NCBI GenBank assembly: GCA_963771325.1
Contig: CAVYTJ010000026.1
Location: 1-64,000 of the forward strand
Length of the DNA stretch: 64,000 nucleotides
Reading direction: 5' to 3'
DNA from: JAKAVN01 sp963771325
GTDB lineage: Bacteria > Desulfobacterota > Binatia > Binatales > Binataceae
Below the pieces are notes generated by a model. It had not been told where the DNA came from. It saw only the letters and a list, made by a program, of their open reading frames with translations, and did no database searches. Positions 43,122 to 52,453 of this stretch are shown piece after piece. Position numbers and translations under genes: made by a program. Position 1 is the first letter of the stretch. The number at the start of each line of letters is the position of its first letter.

Positions 43122-44165
43122 CTACTTCAGGCTTTCGAGATAAGCGACGAGATCGTTAAGGTCCTTGCCCTGCAAACCGAGCGTGGGCATGTTAGCCCCG
43201 GGTTTGACCTTGTCCGGATTCTGAATCCATTTCGCCAGGTTCTCCGGCGTATTTTCCAAGATACTGCCCGCCAGCGTCGAGCGCGAGCCGAAATGCGTCA
43301 GGTCGGGGCCCTTGAAGTCACCGGTATATTGCGCGGAAAAGCCCGAGAGACCTCGCACCGTGTGACATATCGCGCAGGGCGCGTTGGCGAAAATCTGCGC
43401 GCCAGCCGCGGCCGATCCGCCTGTCGGCGTCGCTGGCGGCGATTGCTGTTGCTTGACCCACTTGTCGAAATCGTCCTTGGTCTGGACGAACGCGCGCAGC
43501 CGCATGTTGGCGTGCGAGTCGCCGCAGAACTCCACGCACTGTCCATAGAACATGCCGAGCTGGTCGGGCGTATAGGTTATCGAATTGATCTGGCCGGGCA
43601 CCACGTCGCGCTTGCCGCCCAGCGTGGGCACCCAGAAGCTGTGAATGATGTCCGCCGACTCCATCGAGAAATGCACCATGCGGCCGGCTTGCAGGTGAAC
43701 CTCGTCGGCGGTGTCGATACCGTACTCCGGGTATTGGAACTCCCACCACCATTGATGCGCGATCACCTTGACGGTCAGCGCGTCGGCCGGCCAATGGTCG
43801 GGCTGAGTCGCCCAGATGGTGCGGATGGTCGGCACCGTGATGAAAACCAGGATGAGCGCGGGAATCGCGGTCCACGCTACCTCAAGGCGGATGTCCGACG
43901 TCACCGTCGACGGTTCGCCCGGCTCGCCGACGCGGGTCGAGAACCAGAAAATCCCCAGGAACATCACCGCGAGCACGATCAGCATGATCACGAAGTCGAT
44001 CCAGTTGACGAAAACGTAGATCGAATGGATCCGCCGCGCGAAGTCGGACCCGTTGCTGAGCGTGTCCATCGGGTAACTCGGCGAGCAGCCCATCATACCC
44101 GCCGCCAGCGCCACGAGGGCGCCTGCCAGCGAAGCCCTGTTGGTGAACCGAGCCAGCGGCTTCAT
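43122..44165 (-). CDS. coxB: Cytochrome c oxidase subunit II with fused cytochrome c domain
   Basis: 347 aa from ATG 44165. Lipoprotein-like signal GMMGCSPSYP, two transmembrane helices, then the CuA domain: VIAHQWWWEFQYPEYG, ADIIHSFWVPTLGGKRD and YGQCVEFCGDSHANMRLRAF (His, two Cys, Glu, Met ligands). A C-terminal class I cytochrome c domain has CAICH (haem c) and a Met region (GANMPTLGLQG). This makes it a caa3-type oxidase able to take electrons without a separate soluble cytochrome. It overlaps actF by 1 nt and precedes coxAC. Intact. Confidence 0.96.
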   Translation of the reverse strand: MKPLARFTNRASLAGALVALAAGMMGCSPSYPMDTLSNGSDFARRIHSIYVFVNWIDFVIMLIVLAVMFLGIFWFSTRVGEPGEPSTVTSDIRLEVAWTAIPALILVFITVPTIRTIWATQPDHWPADALTVKVIAHQWWWEFQYPEYGIDTADEVHLQAGRMVHFSMESADIIHSFWVPTLGGKRDVVPGQINSITYTPDQLGMFYGQCVEFCGDSHANMRLRAFVQTKDDFDKWVKQQQSPPATPTGGSAAAGAQIFANAPCAICHTVRGLSGFSAQYTGDFKGPDLTHFGSRSTLAGSILENTPENLAKWIQNPDKVKPGANMPTLGLQGKDLNDLVAYLESLK

Positions 44166-45375
44166 CAGTGCGACTCTCCGATCGGCTCCATCGCGGCCGC
44201 CGACGCCAATTGCAAGCCGGGATAGGAACATAGCCAAAAAGCGCCAAGGAATCCGGCCGTGACCAGAATTTCGACCCACCCGAGCGGAATCGTCCGCGGC
44301 GAGAGCGAGGGCACGACCAGCACGTAAATCTCCGACCAGATACCGACCATCCCGAGCAACGCCACAGTGCCGAGAATCGCGGGCGTTTTCTTGGGCCGGA
44401 TGCCCAGCAAGACGACGAACGGGATGGCCCAGACCAAGGTCACCGTCATCCACGACATAAACGCCCACGGCAGGTAATGCACGCGCAACGCGATGAAGAA
44501 GGTCTCCATCGGGATGTCGGCGTACCAGATCACGATATACTGCGCGAACAGCGTGTAAAACCAGAACACCGAGAACGCAAACACCATCAAGCCCAGGTCG
44601 CGCATGATGCGGCCTTCGGTGAAGATGTTACCGGGGCCCAGCGCGCGCCGCAGGCAGACCGCCGTGAGCGCCATCGTGACAATCGCGCTCCAGAACGCGC
44701 CGGCGAAAAACCACCAGCCGAACAGCGTCGAGTGCCATAGCGGCGATAGCGACATCACCAGGTCGAAGGAGAGCAACGAGTAAACCAGCCCGAAGCAGAT
44801 GCACACCGCGGGCGCGAGCCGGCGTATCTGCGGCGGCGGCATCAGGATGTTGTTCGGGGTCGCCGCCCAGTTACGGGCCTCCTCGCCGCGCGAGACCGTA
44901 AGGAAGGACAGGCTCAAAAGCGTCATTACGGCGAGCGCGATACCGTCGCGCGCGAACAGGAACGGCACGTTGAGCCAGGTCGTCTTGGCCGGGATCGGAT
45001 GACGAATCCAGGGGAAGATCAATTCGCGGCCGAAGAACAGAAACCAGAACAGGATGAACCCGGGATAAGGAAGCCGCTGAACGCCTCGGCCAGACGATAG
45101 TGCGCGCGCCCCGCCCATCGTCCCTGGGTGAGGTAAAAAGCCGCGGAAGCCACCACGCCGCCCTGCGCTATCCCCAGCCAGAACAACAGATTGACGAGGA
45201 ACGCCTCCCACGCGCGCTGAGCGAGGCCCTGAGTGAGGGCGACGGCGAAGGCAATCAACCCCAGCGCGATCAGCACGTAGGCGATCGTCGTCAGCGGCTG
45301 CGCCGGCAGGTTGGCCGCCGGGGGCGGTCCCGAAGCGCCGGAGCGATACGAAGCGGTCTCAGAGTTGGGGCTCAT
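44165..45375 (-). pseudogene. actF: Alternative complex III subunit ActF (quinol:cytochrome c oxidoreductase), one frameshift
   Basis: Multi-pass quinone-interacting subunit of ~403 aa, NrfD-related. Part 1 (ATG 45375): QPLTTIAYVLIALGLIAFAV, EAFLVNLLFWLGIAQGGVVA, RAHYRLAEAFSGFLIPG. The frame changes near 45055-45066 and part 2 continues PGFILFWFLFFGRELIFPWI, LVYSLLSFDLVMSLSPLWHS, FWFYTLFAQYIVIWYADIPM to 44165. The junction sits in a CCCGGG context. All the other genes of the operon are intact, so a single-base sequence error is the simpler reading. Confidence 0.88.
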
Positions 45376-45380
45376 TCGTT

Positions 45381-45410
45381 ATTCCAGGGCTCGTGATTCC
45401 AGTGCTCGTG
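45381..45410. repeat. 15-bp tandem duplication between actD and actF
   Basis: ATTCCAGGGCTCGTG directly followed by ATTCCAGTGCTCGTG (one mismatch). It occupies most of the 54-nt gap where actE would lie in the canonical operon. Confidence 0.85.
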
Positions 45411-45429
45411 TCTGCGAGGACACCATGCG

Positions 45430-45945
45430 TTAGGCCGCCTCACGCGTAATCTCCTGAGCGCCGGCCTCGCGCAGCATCGATTCGAAGCGCGGCGCGTCAC
45501 CTTCGGCGCAGCGCACCACCAGGCCGAACTCGTCGCTCGAAAAGCGCGAGCGATAGCCGCTCAGCGGCTCGAAGGTCGGCAAATTGGCGAGCAGCACCCA
45601 ACTGGTCAGAGCCGAAATGCCGCCGAACAGCACCATCAGCTCGAAGGCGATAATCATGTAGGGCGGTATCGACGCGATCGGCTTGCCGCCGGTGACCAGG
45701 TTCCACTCGAGCGAAGTGCCGATGGTCATCACGAAGGCCGTGATAATCCCGGTGATGCCCCCCAGTAGCACGAACCAGCGCACGAAACTCGAGCGCTTGT
45801 AGATCGCCTTGTTGATATGCTCGCTCGGGATCGGCGAGAACACGCGAAACCGCGTCTGGGCCGCCTGGAGCTGCCCGATACAGTGGACCAGCCGCTCCTC
45901 GTCGGTGTACGCAAACGCCCCGACCAACTCGACTTCTGCACTCAT
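45430..45945 (-). CDS. actD: Alternative complex III subunit ActD (DUF3341)
   Basis: 171 aa. LVGAFAYTDEERLVHCIGQL starts a soluble domain, and two transmembrane helices follow (FVRWFVLLGGITGIITAFVM; PYMIIAFELMVLFGGISALT). FEPLSGYRSRFSSDEFGLVV is the family's C-terminal block. Structural subunit of the membrane part of ACIII. ATG 45945 overlaps the actC stop by 4 nt (ATGA). Confidence 0.93.
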   Translation of the reverse strand: MSAEVELVGAFAYTDEERLVHCIGQLQAAQTRFRVFSPIPSEHINKAIYKRSSFVRWFVLLGGITGIITAFVMTIGTSLEWNLVTGGKPIASIPPYMIIAFELMVLFGGISALTSWVLLANLPTFEPLSGYRSRFSSDEFGLVVRCAEGDAPRFESMLREAGAQEITREAA

Positions 45946-47303
45946 GCTGCCTTGGCATATCCCTGGCGCAGCGCTTGCCTGAGCCAGGTGATGCCCTCCT
46001 TCAACTCGGTCATCGAAATGATCGGCATGAATCGGGCGAACAGCGAGAACAGCATCACGAACCACGCAAACGCGCCGACCGTGATTCCCATTTCGGTGAG
46101 CGACGGATGCCAGAAACGCCACTGCGAGGGCTCGAAGTTGGTCGCCAGCGAACCCGCGATGATCACGAAGCGCTCGAACCACATCCCGATGTTGACGAAG
46201 ATCGTGATGATGAACAGCGGGACCGGGCTGACGCGGATGCGCGGCGAGAAAAGCGCCAGCGGGATCAGGCAGTTGCACAGCACCATCACCCAGAACATCC
46301 ATCCCCACGGCCCGAAATAGCGCATGTGAAAGGTCATCAGCTCGATCGGGTCCTGGCTGTACCAGCACATGAACGACTCGACGATGTATGCATAGCTGAC
46401 GACCAGCGAGGTCAGCAAAATCACCTTCGCCAGGTTGTCCAGATGCCAGGGCGTGATCAGGTCTTCAAGCCCCATCACCCAGCGCATCGGGATCAGCAGC
46501 GTCAGCACCATCGCGACGCCCGAGAAGATCGCGCCGGCCACGAAGTAGGGAGCGAAAATCGTGCTGTGCCAGCCCGGCAACTGTGCCATCGCGAAATCCC
46601 AGCTCACCACGCTGTGCACCGAGAGCACCAGCGGCGTCGCGAGGCCCGCCAGCAGCAGATAGGCCATCGAGAAGTGCCGCCATTGGCGGTCACTGCCCTG
46701 CCATCCCATCGCGACAATCGTATAGAGCTGCTTGCGCCATCCGGTCGCCACTTCGCGCACGTTGGCCACGTCCGGGATAAGGCCGGTGAACCAAAACAGA
46801 GCGCTAATCGTGAGATAGGTGCTGATCGCGAAGAAGTCCCAGGTCAGCGGCGAGCGGAAGTCGGGTTGCAGGAAGCGCTCGTTGGGATAAGGAGCGAGCC
46901 AGTAGAAGAACCACGGGCGGCCGAGATGGATGACCGGGAACAGGCCGGCGGTCGCGACCGCGAAGATGGTCATGGTTTCGGCGGCGCGGTAGACCGCGGT
47001 GCGCCAGCGCGTGCGGAACAGAAACAGGATGGCCGAGATCAGAGTGCCCGAGTGCGCAATACCGACCCAGAAAACGAAGTTGGTGATATACACCGCCCAC
47101 ATCACCGGGTCGCCGAGGCCGGTAACCTGCAAGCCGTTATAGATCTGGTTGGTCCATAACCCGCCGCCGATCAGAACCAGGGTCAGCAGGAACCCAATCC
47201 AGATCCAATACCGCACGCCCGGCGGCTCCAGGATCGCGCGGACGCTGCGGTCGATATCCGCAAACGTCGGATCCAGGTTGATATCGTTTACCGCGGCAGC
47301 CAC
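45942..47303 (-). CDS. actC: Alternative complex III subunit ActC (NrfD/PsrC-like quinone-binding)
   Basis: 453 aa, about ten transmembrane helices. WAVYITNFVFWVGIAHSGTL, FPVIHLGRPWFFYWLAPYP, LVLSVHSVVSWDFAMAQLPG and HLDNLAKVILLTSLVVSYAY are conserved in NrfD-like subunits; His in IAHSGT and Asp in VVSWDFA are likely near the quinol site. It partners with the iron-sulfur half of ActB. Adjoins actB with no intergenic space. Intact. Confidence 0.95.
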   Translation of the reverse strand: MAAAVNDINLDPTFADIDRSVRAILEPPGVRYWIWIGFLLTLVLIGGGLWTNQIYNGLQVTGLGDPVMWAVYITNFVFWVGIAHSGTLISAILFLFRTRWRTAVYRAAETMTIFAVATAGLFPVIHLGRPWFFYWLAPYPNERFLQPDFRSPLTWDFFAISTYLTISALFWFTGLIPDVANVREVATGWRKQLYTIVAMGWQGSDRQWRHFSMAYLLLAGLATPLVLSVHSVVSWDFAMAQLPGWHSTIFAPYFVAGAIFSGVAMVLTLLIPMRWVMGLEDLITPWHLDNLAKVILLTSLVVSYAYIVESFMCWYSQDPIELMTFHMRYFGPWGWMFWVMVLCNCLIPLALFSPRIRVSPVPLFIITIFVNIGMWFERFVIIAGSLATNFEPSQWRFWHPSLTEMGITVGAFAWFVMLFSLFARFMPIISMTELKEGITWLRQALRQGYAKAA

Positions 47304-50222
47304 TTACGCTTTTCCTTTCGTCTGATAGATGTCGCGCAAATAGGTCACGTTGGGTCCGGTGTTGATCTCTTCCAGCACCAGGTACCTGCGCAGCTTGTTG
47401 TCGATTCGCCGCCGCATCATCGCGCTTTGCGGATCGTCCTCGTCACCAAAGGTCATCGCCTTGGAGGGGCAGGCCTGCACGCAAGCCGGCTGAATCTCGC
47501 CGTCGCGCACTGGACGCTTCTCGATCAGCGCGTTGAGCTCGGCGAACGTGATGCGCTGGATGCAGAAGGAGCACTTTTCCATCACGCCCGCGCCGCGCAC
47601 CCCAACGTCGGGGTTGAGCTGCAGGTTCAGCGGCTCTTCCCATTCGGGCAGCGACCAGTTGAAGCGCCGCACCTTGTAGGGACAGTTGTTGTTGCAGTAG
47701 CGGGTGCCGACGCAACGATTGTAGATCTGCTGGTTGAGCCCTTCCTTGGTATGCGCGGAGGCGAACACCGGGCATACCGGCTCGCAAGGCGCGCGGTCGC
47801 ACTGCTGGCAGAGCATCGGCGCCACGTGCATCAGCGGCGCCTCCTCGGCCTTTTCCTTGGGCGGGAAGTAGCGCTCCACCCGAATCCACGACATGATGCG
47901 CCCCATCTCGACGTAGTCCTTGCCCACCACGTGCAAATTGTTCTCGGCGTAGCAGGCGGCCACACAGGCGCTGCATCCGGTGCACGTATTGGTATCGACC
48001 GTCATCGCCCACTTGTGTACCGGGTAATCAAACGGCGCGTACAACTCATATGGCTGCGGCGGCTTGGGCTCATCCGATGGCGGCAGCACGCCCTTGGCGA
48101 GGTCGTCGATACTGATGGTCTGCACGATACCGCGCTCCATCTGATCCGCCATGAACAGCGGCGAGACCAGCCGGCGCACGTCGCCCGTGGGTCGCGCCTT
48201 GACCGCGACCGCCCTGCTCCATTGCGGCAGCACCGACCAGACGTTGGCGCCCTTGCCGTTGGCATAACGGCCATACGCGGTGTGGCCCTGCCCAGTCGGC
48301 ACCGCGAGCACGCCCGGGCGGACGTGCTCGGAAATCATCGCGGGCGCCGCGATCGCGCCGGCCTCCGAGCGCAACTCCACGATTCCGTTTTGCGAGACGC
48401 CCAGGCTGCGCGCGGTGTCGGGATGGATCTGCACCCACGAGTCCCACACCAGTTGCATGACGGGCTCGGGAATTTCCTGCAGCCAGGGTTTGTTGGCGCC
48501 GCGGCCGTCGTAAAAAAAGATATGCGGCACGGCGAACAGCGTCAGCCCAGTCGGGGCCGCAGGCGCCGGCACATTGGTGTCAAAGACCTTGCTGTCGAGC
48601 TTGACCTCGGCAGCCTTGACCTTTTCGTAGTAGCCGCCTGCGCGGCGCGCCTTCTCCCAGAATTCGTCGAAGGTGCCGCCGGCCTTTGAGCCAAGCTGCT
48701 GCCACGCGGCGTTGACCGCGTCGGCCATATTCTCCCACGGCACCTGTTCGGCCTTGGCTCCGCCGGCGCGGGCCGAAGCGAGCAGGATATCGCCGAGCGG
48801 ACGCGAGTCGAATACACGCACCATCACGGGCTGCCCCAGCCCGCGCACGCCGGCCCGAGGCTGCGTGTCGTGCCAGGTCTCCAGCGAATGGTCGATAGGG
48901 ATGCGCAGATGCGCCGCGGCTGCGGTTTCGTCGGGCACGGTACCCATCCAGGCCACGAAACCGACCTTGGCGATTGCGTCCTTGAACTTTTGCGCGACCG
49001 GCATCGAAAACAACGGATTGCTGTTGCCGGCTATCACCAGCACGTCGATCTCGCCGCCCGCCATCGCCTTGACCAGGGCCGCGACGTCCTCCGGCGAGCT
49101 GGCAGGCGCCGGCGCTTCTTCGGCGAAAACCACGGTCTTGCCGACGTTGCCGGTGACGGCGTTCAGGATGGCGACCGCGCTATGGAGCGCCGGGTCATCC
49201 GTGCCGGCCATCGCAACCGCGCTCTCGGACTGGCCGAACGATTCGCCCATCCGCATGATCGACTCGGCCGACACACCGGTCTTCTGCGCCACCGTCGCCG
49301 GCTCGAAGTCAGCCGTCAGCTTGCGCAGCGCGTCGAGGTCGACGCCCGAGTTGCGCGACACCCATCCCTGCTTGACCAGCACATTGAGCACGCTCAGCGC
49401 TACCGCCGCCTCGTCTCCGGGCGTGGTTGCTACCCACTCGTCGCACTTGGCCGCCGTCATGGTCATCACCGGGCCGACGTAGGTGGCCCGTGCAAGGGTC
49501 AACTGTCCGCGGCGCTGCTTGGGCGTGCGGAAGGCGGCGTACTGGCGATGGAACTCGACGGGCGAGCCCCAGGTGCTCAGGAAATCGGCGCCGAAGGAGA
49601 TGAGCGCGTCGGCCTGGTCGATACGGTAGATTGGCAGGTCGTCGCGCCCGAAGCTGGCCTTGGCCGCGGCGCGCGCCGCGTGTTCGCCGAGCCGCTCGTA
49701 GGTGACCATCCGGCTGGAGCCGTACGCTGCGAGCCAAAGTTGCGCAATCTTGTTCTGGGTCGGGCCGAGCGGTCCACTGATGAACGCGACCCGGTCTTTG
49801 CCGGCCTTGGCCGCCGCGCCAAGGCGCTCGTTCAAAGTCTTGAGCGCGTCGTCCCAGCCGGCCGGCTCGAACGACCCACCCTGGGCGCGACGTTGAGGCC
49901 GCGAGAGGCGGTCGGGATTGTAGACTTCCTGGAGCCCGGCCTGACCGCGAGCGCATATCGATCCCTCGCTAATCGGGTCGGCGGGATTGCCCTCCAGCTT
50001 GATCACCCGGCCCTCGCGCACGCGCGCCACCAAGCCACATCCGGCGGGACACTCGGTGCATACCGTCGCGTAGAAGGTCGGCATGCCGGGGATTACGTTT
50101 TCGTCGGGGACGACGTAAGGAATCAGGTTGCGGGCGGCCGGCTCGCATCCCGGTATCGCCGCCGCTGCTCCGGCGGTGGCGGCGAGCTTGATAAACGACC
50201 GCCTGGACAAGCCCTCTGACAT
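47304..50222 (-). CDS. actB: Alternative complex III subunit ActB (molybdopterin-like domain plus iron-sulfur domain)
   Basis: 972 aa from ATG 50222. The N-terminus SRRSFIKLAATAGAAAAIPG followed by Cys is a Tat-type signal with a possible lipobox. Residues ~50-700 resemble the molybdopterin oxidoreductase fold (CTECPAGCGLVARVREGRVI), but the ACIII version carries no Mo cofactor. The C-terminal part holds cysteine clusters CTGCSACVAACYAENN, CQQCDRAPCEPVCP, NRCVGTRYCNNNCPYKVRRF and CVQACPSKAMTFGDEDD, for three [4Fe-4S] and one [3Fe-4S]-type clusters. Electrons from quinol at ActC pass here to ActA. The open frame extends upstream to 50420 but without signal; rejected. Confidence 0.96.
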   Translation of the reverse strand: MSEGLSRRSFIKLAATAGAAAAIPGCEPAARNLIPYVVPDENVIPGMPTFYATVCTECPAGCGLVARVREGRVIKLEGNPADPISEGSICARGQAGLQEVYNPDRLSRPQRRAQGGSFEPAGWDDALKTLNERLGAAAKAGKDRVAFISGPLGPTQNKIAQLWLAAYGSSRMVTYERLGEHAARAAAKASFGRDDLPIYRIDQADALISFGADFLSTWGSPVEFHRQYAAFRTPKQRRGQLTLARATYVGPVMTMTAAKCDEWVATTPGDEAAVALSVLNVLVKQGWVSRNSGVDLDALRKLTADFEPATVAQKTGVSAESIMRMGESFGQSESAVAMAGTDDPALHSAVAILNAVTGNVGKTVVFAEEAPAPASSPEDVAALVKAMAGGEIDVLVIAGNSNPLFSMPVAQKFKDAIAKVGFVAWMGTVPDETAAAAHLRIPIDHSLETWHDTQPRAGVRGLGQPVMVRVFDSRPLGDILLASARAGGAKAEQVPWENMADAVNAAWQQLGSKAGGTFDEFWEKARRAGGYYEKVKAAEVKLDSKVFDTNVPAPAAPTGLTLFAVPHIFFYDGRGANKPWLQEIPEPVMQLVWDSWVQIHPDTARSLGVSQNGIVELRSEAGAIAAPAMISEHVRPGVLAVPTGQGHTAYGRYANGKGANVWSVLPQWSRAVAVKARPTGDVRRLVSPLFMADQMERGIVQTISIDDLAKGVLPPSDEPKPPQPYELYAPFDYPVHKWAMTVDTNTCTGCSACVAACYAENNLHVVGKDYVEMGRIMSWIRVERYFPPKEKAEEAPLMHVAPMLCQQCDRAPCEPVCPVFASAHTKEGLNQQIYNRCVGTRYCNNNCPYKVRRFNWSLPEWEEPLNLQLNPDVGVRGAGVMEKCSFCIQRITFAELNALIEKRPVRDGEIQPACVQACPSKAMTFGDEDDPQSAMMRRRIDNKLRRYLVLEEINTGPNVTYLRDIYQTKGKA

Positions 50223-50244
50223 TTGGATGGTCCCTCTCGCTCCT

Positions 50245-50769
50245 CTAGTGATGGCAGACGTAGCAGTCCTGGGTGGCTCCGCGCTTGGTGTGGCAGTCGA
50301 TGCAGAACCCCATGTTGATCTCATGCACCGGCTGTATCCGTTCCATCGTCTCGACCGGTCCATGACAAGTCTGGCAAGCCAGACCGGCATTGATATGCGG
50401 ACGATGGGTAAAGCGGACAAAGTCGGGCAACGTATAGACCCGGTTCCAGCGGATCTCGAAATTGGACTGCGTGTTATCGGTCCAGGGACGGGTCACCGGT
50501 AGCAATCCACCGCTCTTCTGACTGCCGTGGCATCCCACACAGCGCTGCACCGGCGGCACGCCCGAGGTCGAGGAGCGGCGCGCATACTCGTGGCAATACT
50601 GGCAGGGGATTTTGTTGACCCCGGCGTGGATCCGATGGCTGAAGGGGATGGGCTGCTGGACGTCGAAGCGCGGGGCCCACGGCCGCTGCGAGAAAGCGAT
50701 CACTCCCACTCCGGCGGCGAACATCACCAGCGCCAGCGAAAGCAATGTGCGGTTCAGATTCAGGTTCAT
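50245..50769 (-). CDS. actA: Alternative complex III pentahaem cytochrome ActA
   Basis: 174 aa. N-terminal helix (SLALVMFAAGVGVIAFSQRP) anchors it to the membrane. Five CxxCH motifs: CQYCH, CVGCH, CQTCH, CIDCH and CYVCH, matching the five haems known for ActA. His in PIPFSHRIHAG and RFTHRPHINAG can act as distal ligands. First gene of the operon, 22 nt before actB. Periplasmic electron transfer toward the oxidase. Confidence 0.95.
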   Translation of the reverse strand: MNLNLNRTLLSLALVMFAAGVGVIAFSQRPWAPRFDVQQPIPFSHRIHAGVNKIPCQYCHEYARRSSTSGVPPVQRCVGCHGSQKSGGLLPVTRPWTDNTQSNFEIRWNRVYTLPDFVRFTHRPHINAGLACQTCHGPVETMERIQPVHEINMGFCIDCHTKRGATQDCYVCHH

Positions 50770-51241
50770 TTAAAATCCGGTAAAGCGCTCCCCAAGCCTG
50801 CGCGCCGCGCGTCGATGCCGTTCCGCGATACGCCCGCGGCACTAGCGCGTGCGCGATCACACCCACCGCACGCGCGATCAACCGGCTTGGCGGCGCATCT
50901 CACTCTTAAGCTCTCAGGTCTCATGCAAGCCGGGATTACAAAACCGCAAACGGCAAGATAACTAACATTGCTCGGTACGTTCGGCAAGAGAAAGTAATGG
51001 CTGAAAAAGAATTTTCGGCGGGCGTATCCACGCCAGCTTGCAACCTTAGGTTGGGCGAAAGCGGCGTTAGGCTAAGCGGTTCGGATTTCCGTCCGCCTAC
51101 GGACGCCCAGACTGAAGGCTTAGGCAGCGGCGGGCGCGGGCACAAGAACGGTCGCGAACTCGGGTTGCCCACAGGGCGGCGACGAGGCTGTGGGCAGGCG
51201 CAATCAGCGATGTTTGTGCGCAGGACCAAGTGTGGTAAGTA
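50770..51241. other. Gene-free region upstream of actA and dapL
   Basis: 472 bp between divergent genes; both promoters should lie here. No convincing gene: an 81-codon plus-strand open frame at 50997-51242 has no domain features. A small hairpin CGTCCG-CCTA-CGGACG is near 51090. No binding site was recognised. Confidence 0.5.
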
Positions 51242-52444
51242 GTGTACGATCTGAAATTCGGAGACCAGCTCACAAAGGTGCAGATAAAGCCCGCCGCCAG
51301 ACTCGGACTTTTGCCGCCATATCTTTTTGCCGAACTCGACCGTCTAAAAAAAGAGGTCCAGCAACGGGGCGTCGACGTCATCAGCCTCGGTATCGGTGAT
51401 CCCGATCTGCCCACGCCGGCCCATATAATCGCGCGCTTGCAGGCGGCCGCCAGCGACCCGGTCAATCATCGTTATCCCGATTACGAGGGGCTCGAGCGCT
51501 TTCGCGCCGCCGCCGCCGGATGGTATCGGCGCCGCTTCGAGGTCCGGCTCGATCCGGCCCGCGAAGTCTGCGCGCTGCTCGGCTCCAAGGAAGGAATCGC
51601 CAATTTTCCAACCGCGGTTGTCGACCCAGGCGATATCGTGCTCATTCCCGACCCTGGCTACCCGGTCTATTACTCGGGATGCGTGTTCAATGGCGGCGAG
51701 CCGTATTTCATGCGGCTCAGCAAGCAGAACGCTTTTCTGCCCGACCTGGCCGCGATCCCGGCCGAGATCGCTCGCCGGGCCAAGCTGATGTGGCTCAATT
51801 ATCCGAACAATCCGACCGCCGCGACCGCCGAGCGCTCCTTCTTGAAGGACGCGGTCGATTTCTGCCTCAGGCACGACATCATCCTGGCCCACGACTTCGC
51901 CTACTCCGAGATCGCCTTCGACGGCTACCGCGCGCCGAGCGTGCTCGAGATCGACGGCGCGCGCGAATGCGCGGTCGAGTTCCATTCGCTCTCCAAGACC
52001 TATTCGATGACCGGATGGCGGGTCGGATTCGTGGTCGGCAACGCGGCCGCCGTCGGCGCGATGGGCAAGGTCAAGACCAATATCGACTCGGGCGTGTTTC
52101 AGGCGGTGCAGGAGGCGGCGATCGCGGCCCTGGAGGGCGGCGAGGAAAAGCTGCACGAATACTGCGCCGTCTACCAGCAAAGACGCGACCTGATGGTCGA
52201 CGCGGTGCGCAGCCTGGGACTCGAATGCGCGAAGCCGCGCGCGACCTTCTATATATGGGCCGAGGTTCCCAAGGGCTATACCTCGGTGTCCTTCACCGAA
52301 CGCGTGATCAAGGAGACCGGCGTGGTGATAACGCCGGGGTCCGGATTCGGCAAGGGTGGCGAGGGGTTCGTTCGCTTTTCACTGACGGTGGCGAACGATC
52401 GATTGAAAGAGGCTGTGGAACGAATCAAGGGGTTGCGGTTTTAA
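51242..52444 (+). CDS. dapL: LL-diaminopimelate aminotransferase (DapL-type)
   Basis: PLP-dependent class I/II aminotransferase that converts tetrahydrodipicolinate directly to LL-diaminopimelate, bypassing DapD, DapC and DapE. 400 aa. VISLGIGDPDLPTPAHIIA, ALLGSKEGIANFPTAVVDPG, LWLNYPNNPT-type motif (WLNYPNNPTAATAE), HDFAYSEIAFDG and SLSKTYSMTGWRVGF (PLP Lys) are complete. GTG 51242 is the upstream start; GTG 51278 (MQIKPAARLGLLPPYLF) fits the family N-terminus and may be the real one. It heads dapL-folK-fsa. Some members act on other amino acids, so the substrate is inferred. Confidence 0.92.
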   Translation: MYDLKFGDQLTKVQIKPAARLGLLPPYLFAELDRLKKEVQQRGVDVISLGIGDPDLPTPAHIIARLQAAASDPVNHRYPDYEGLERFRAAAAGWYRRRFEVRLDPAREVCALLGSKEGIANFPTAVVDPGDIVLIPDPGYPVYYSGCVFNGGEPYFMRLSKQNAFLPDLAAIPAEIARRAKLMWLNYPNNPTAATAERSFLKDAVDFCLRHDIILAHDFAYSEIAFDGYRAPSVLEIDGARECAVEFHSLSKTYSMTGWRVGFVVGNAAAVGAMGKVKTNIDSGVFQAVQEAAIAALEGGEEKLHEYCAVYQQRRDLMVDAVRSLGLECAKPRATFYIWAEVPKGYTSVSFTERVIKETGVVITPGSGFGKGGEGFVRFSLTVANDRLKEAVERIKGLRF

Positions 52445-52453
52445 ACGGCGAGG

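Noticed and set aside
45975..47159. 394-codon plus-strand open frame over actC
   Set aside because: Same shadow pattern; ActC is complete on the other strand.
48870..50219. 449-codon plus-strand open frame over actB
   Set aside because: Antisense of ActB with no family features.
50997..51242. 81-codon plus-strand open frame upstream of dapL
   Set aside because: Low-complexity Gly/Arg-rich translation, no domain, lies in the expected promoter region.
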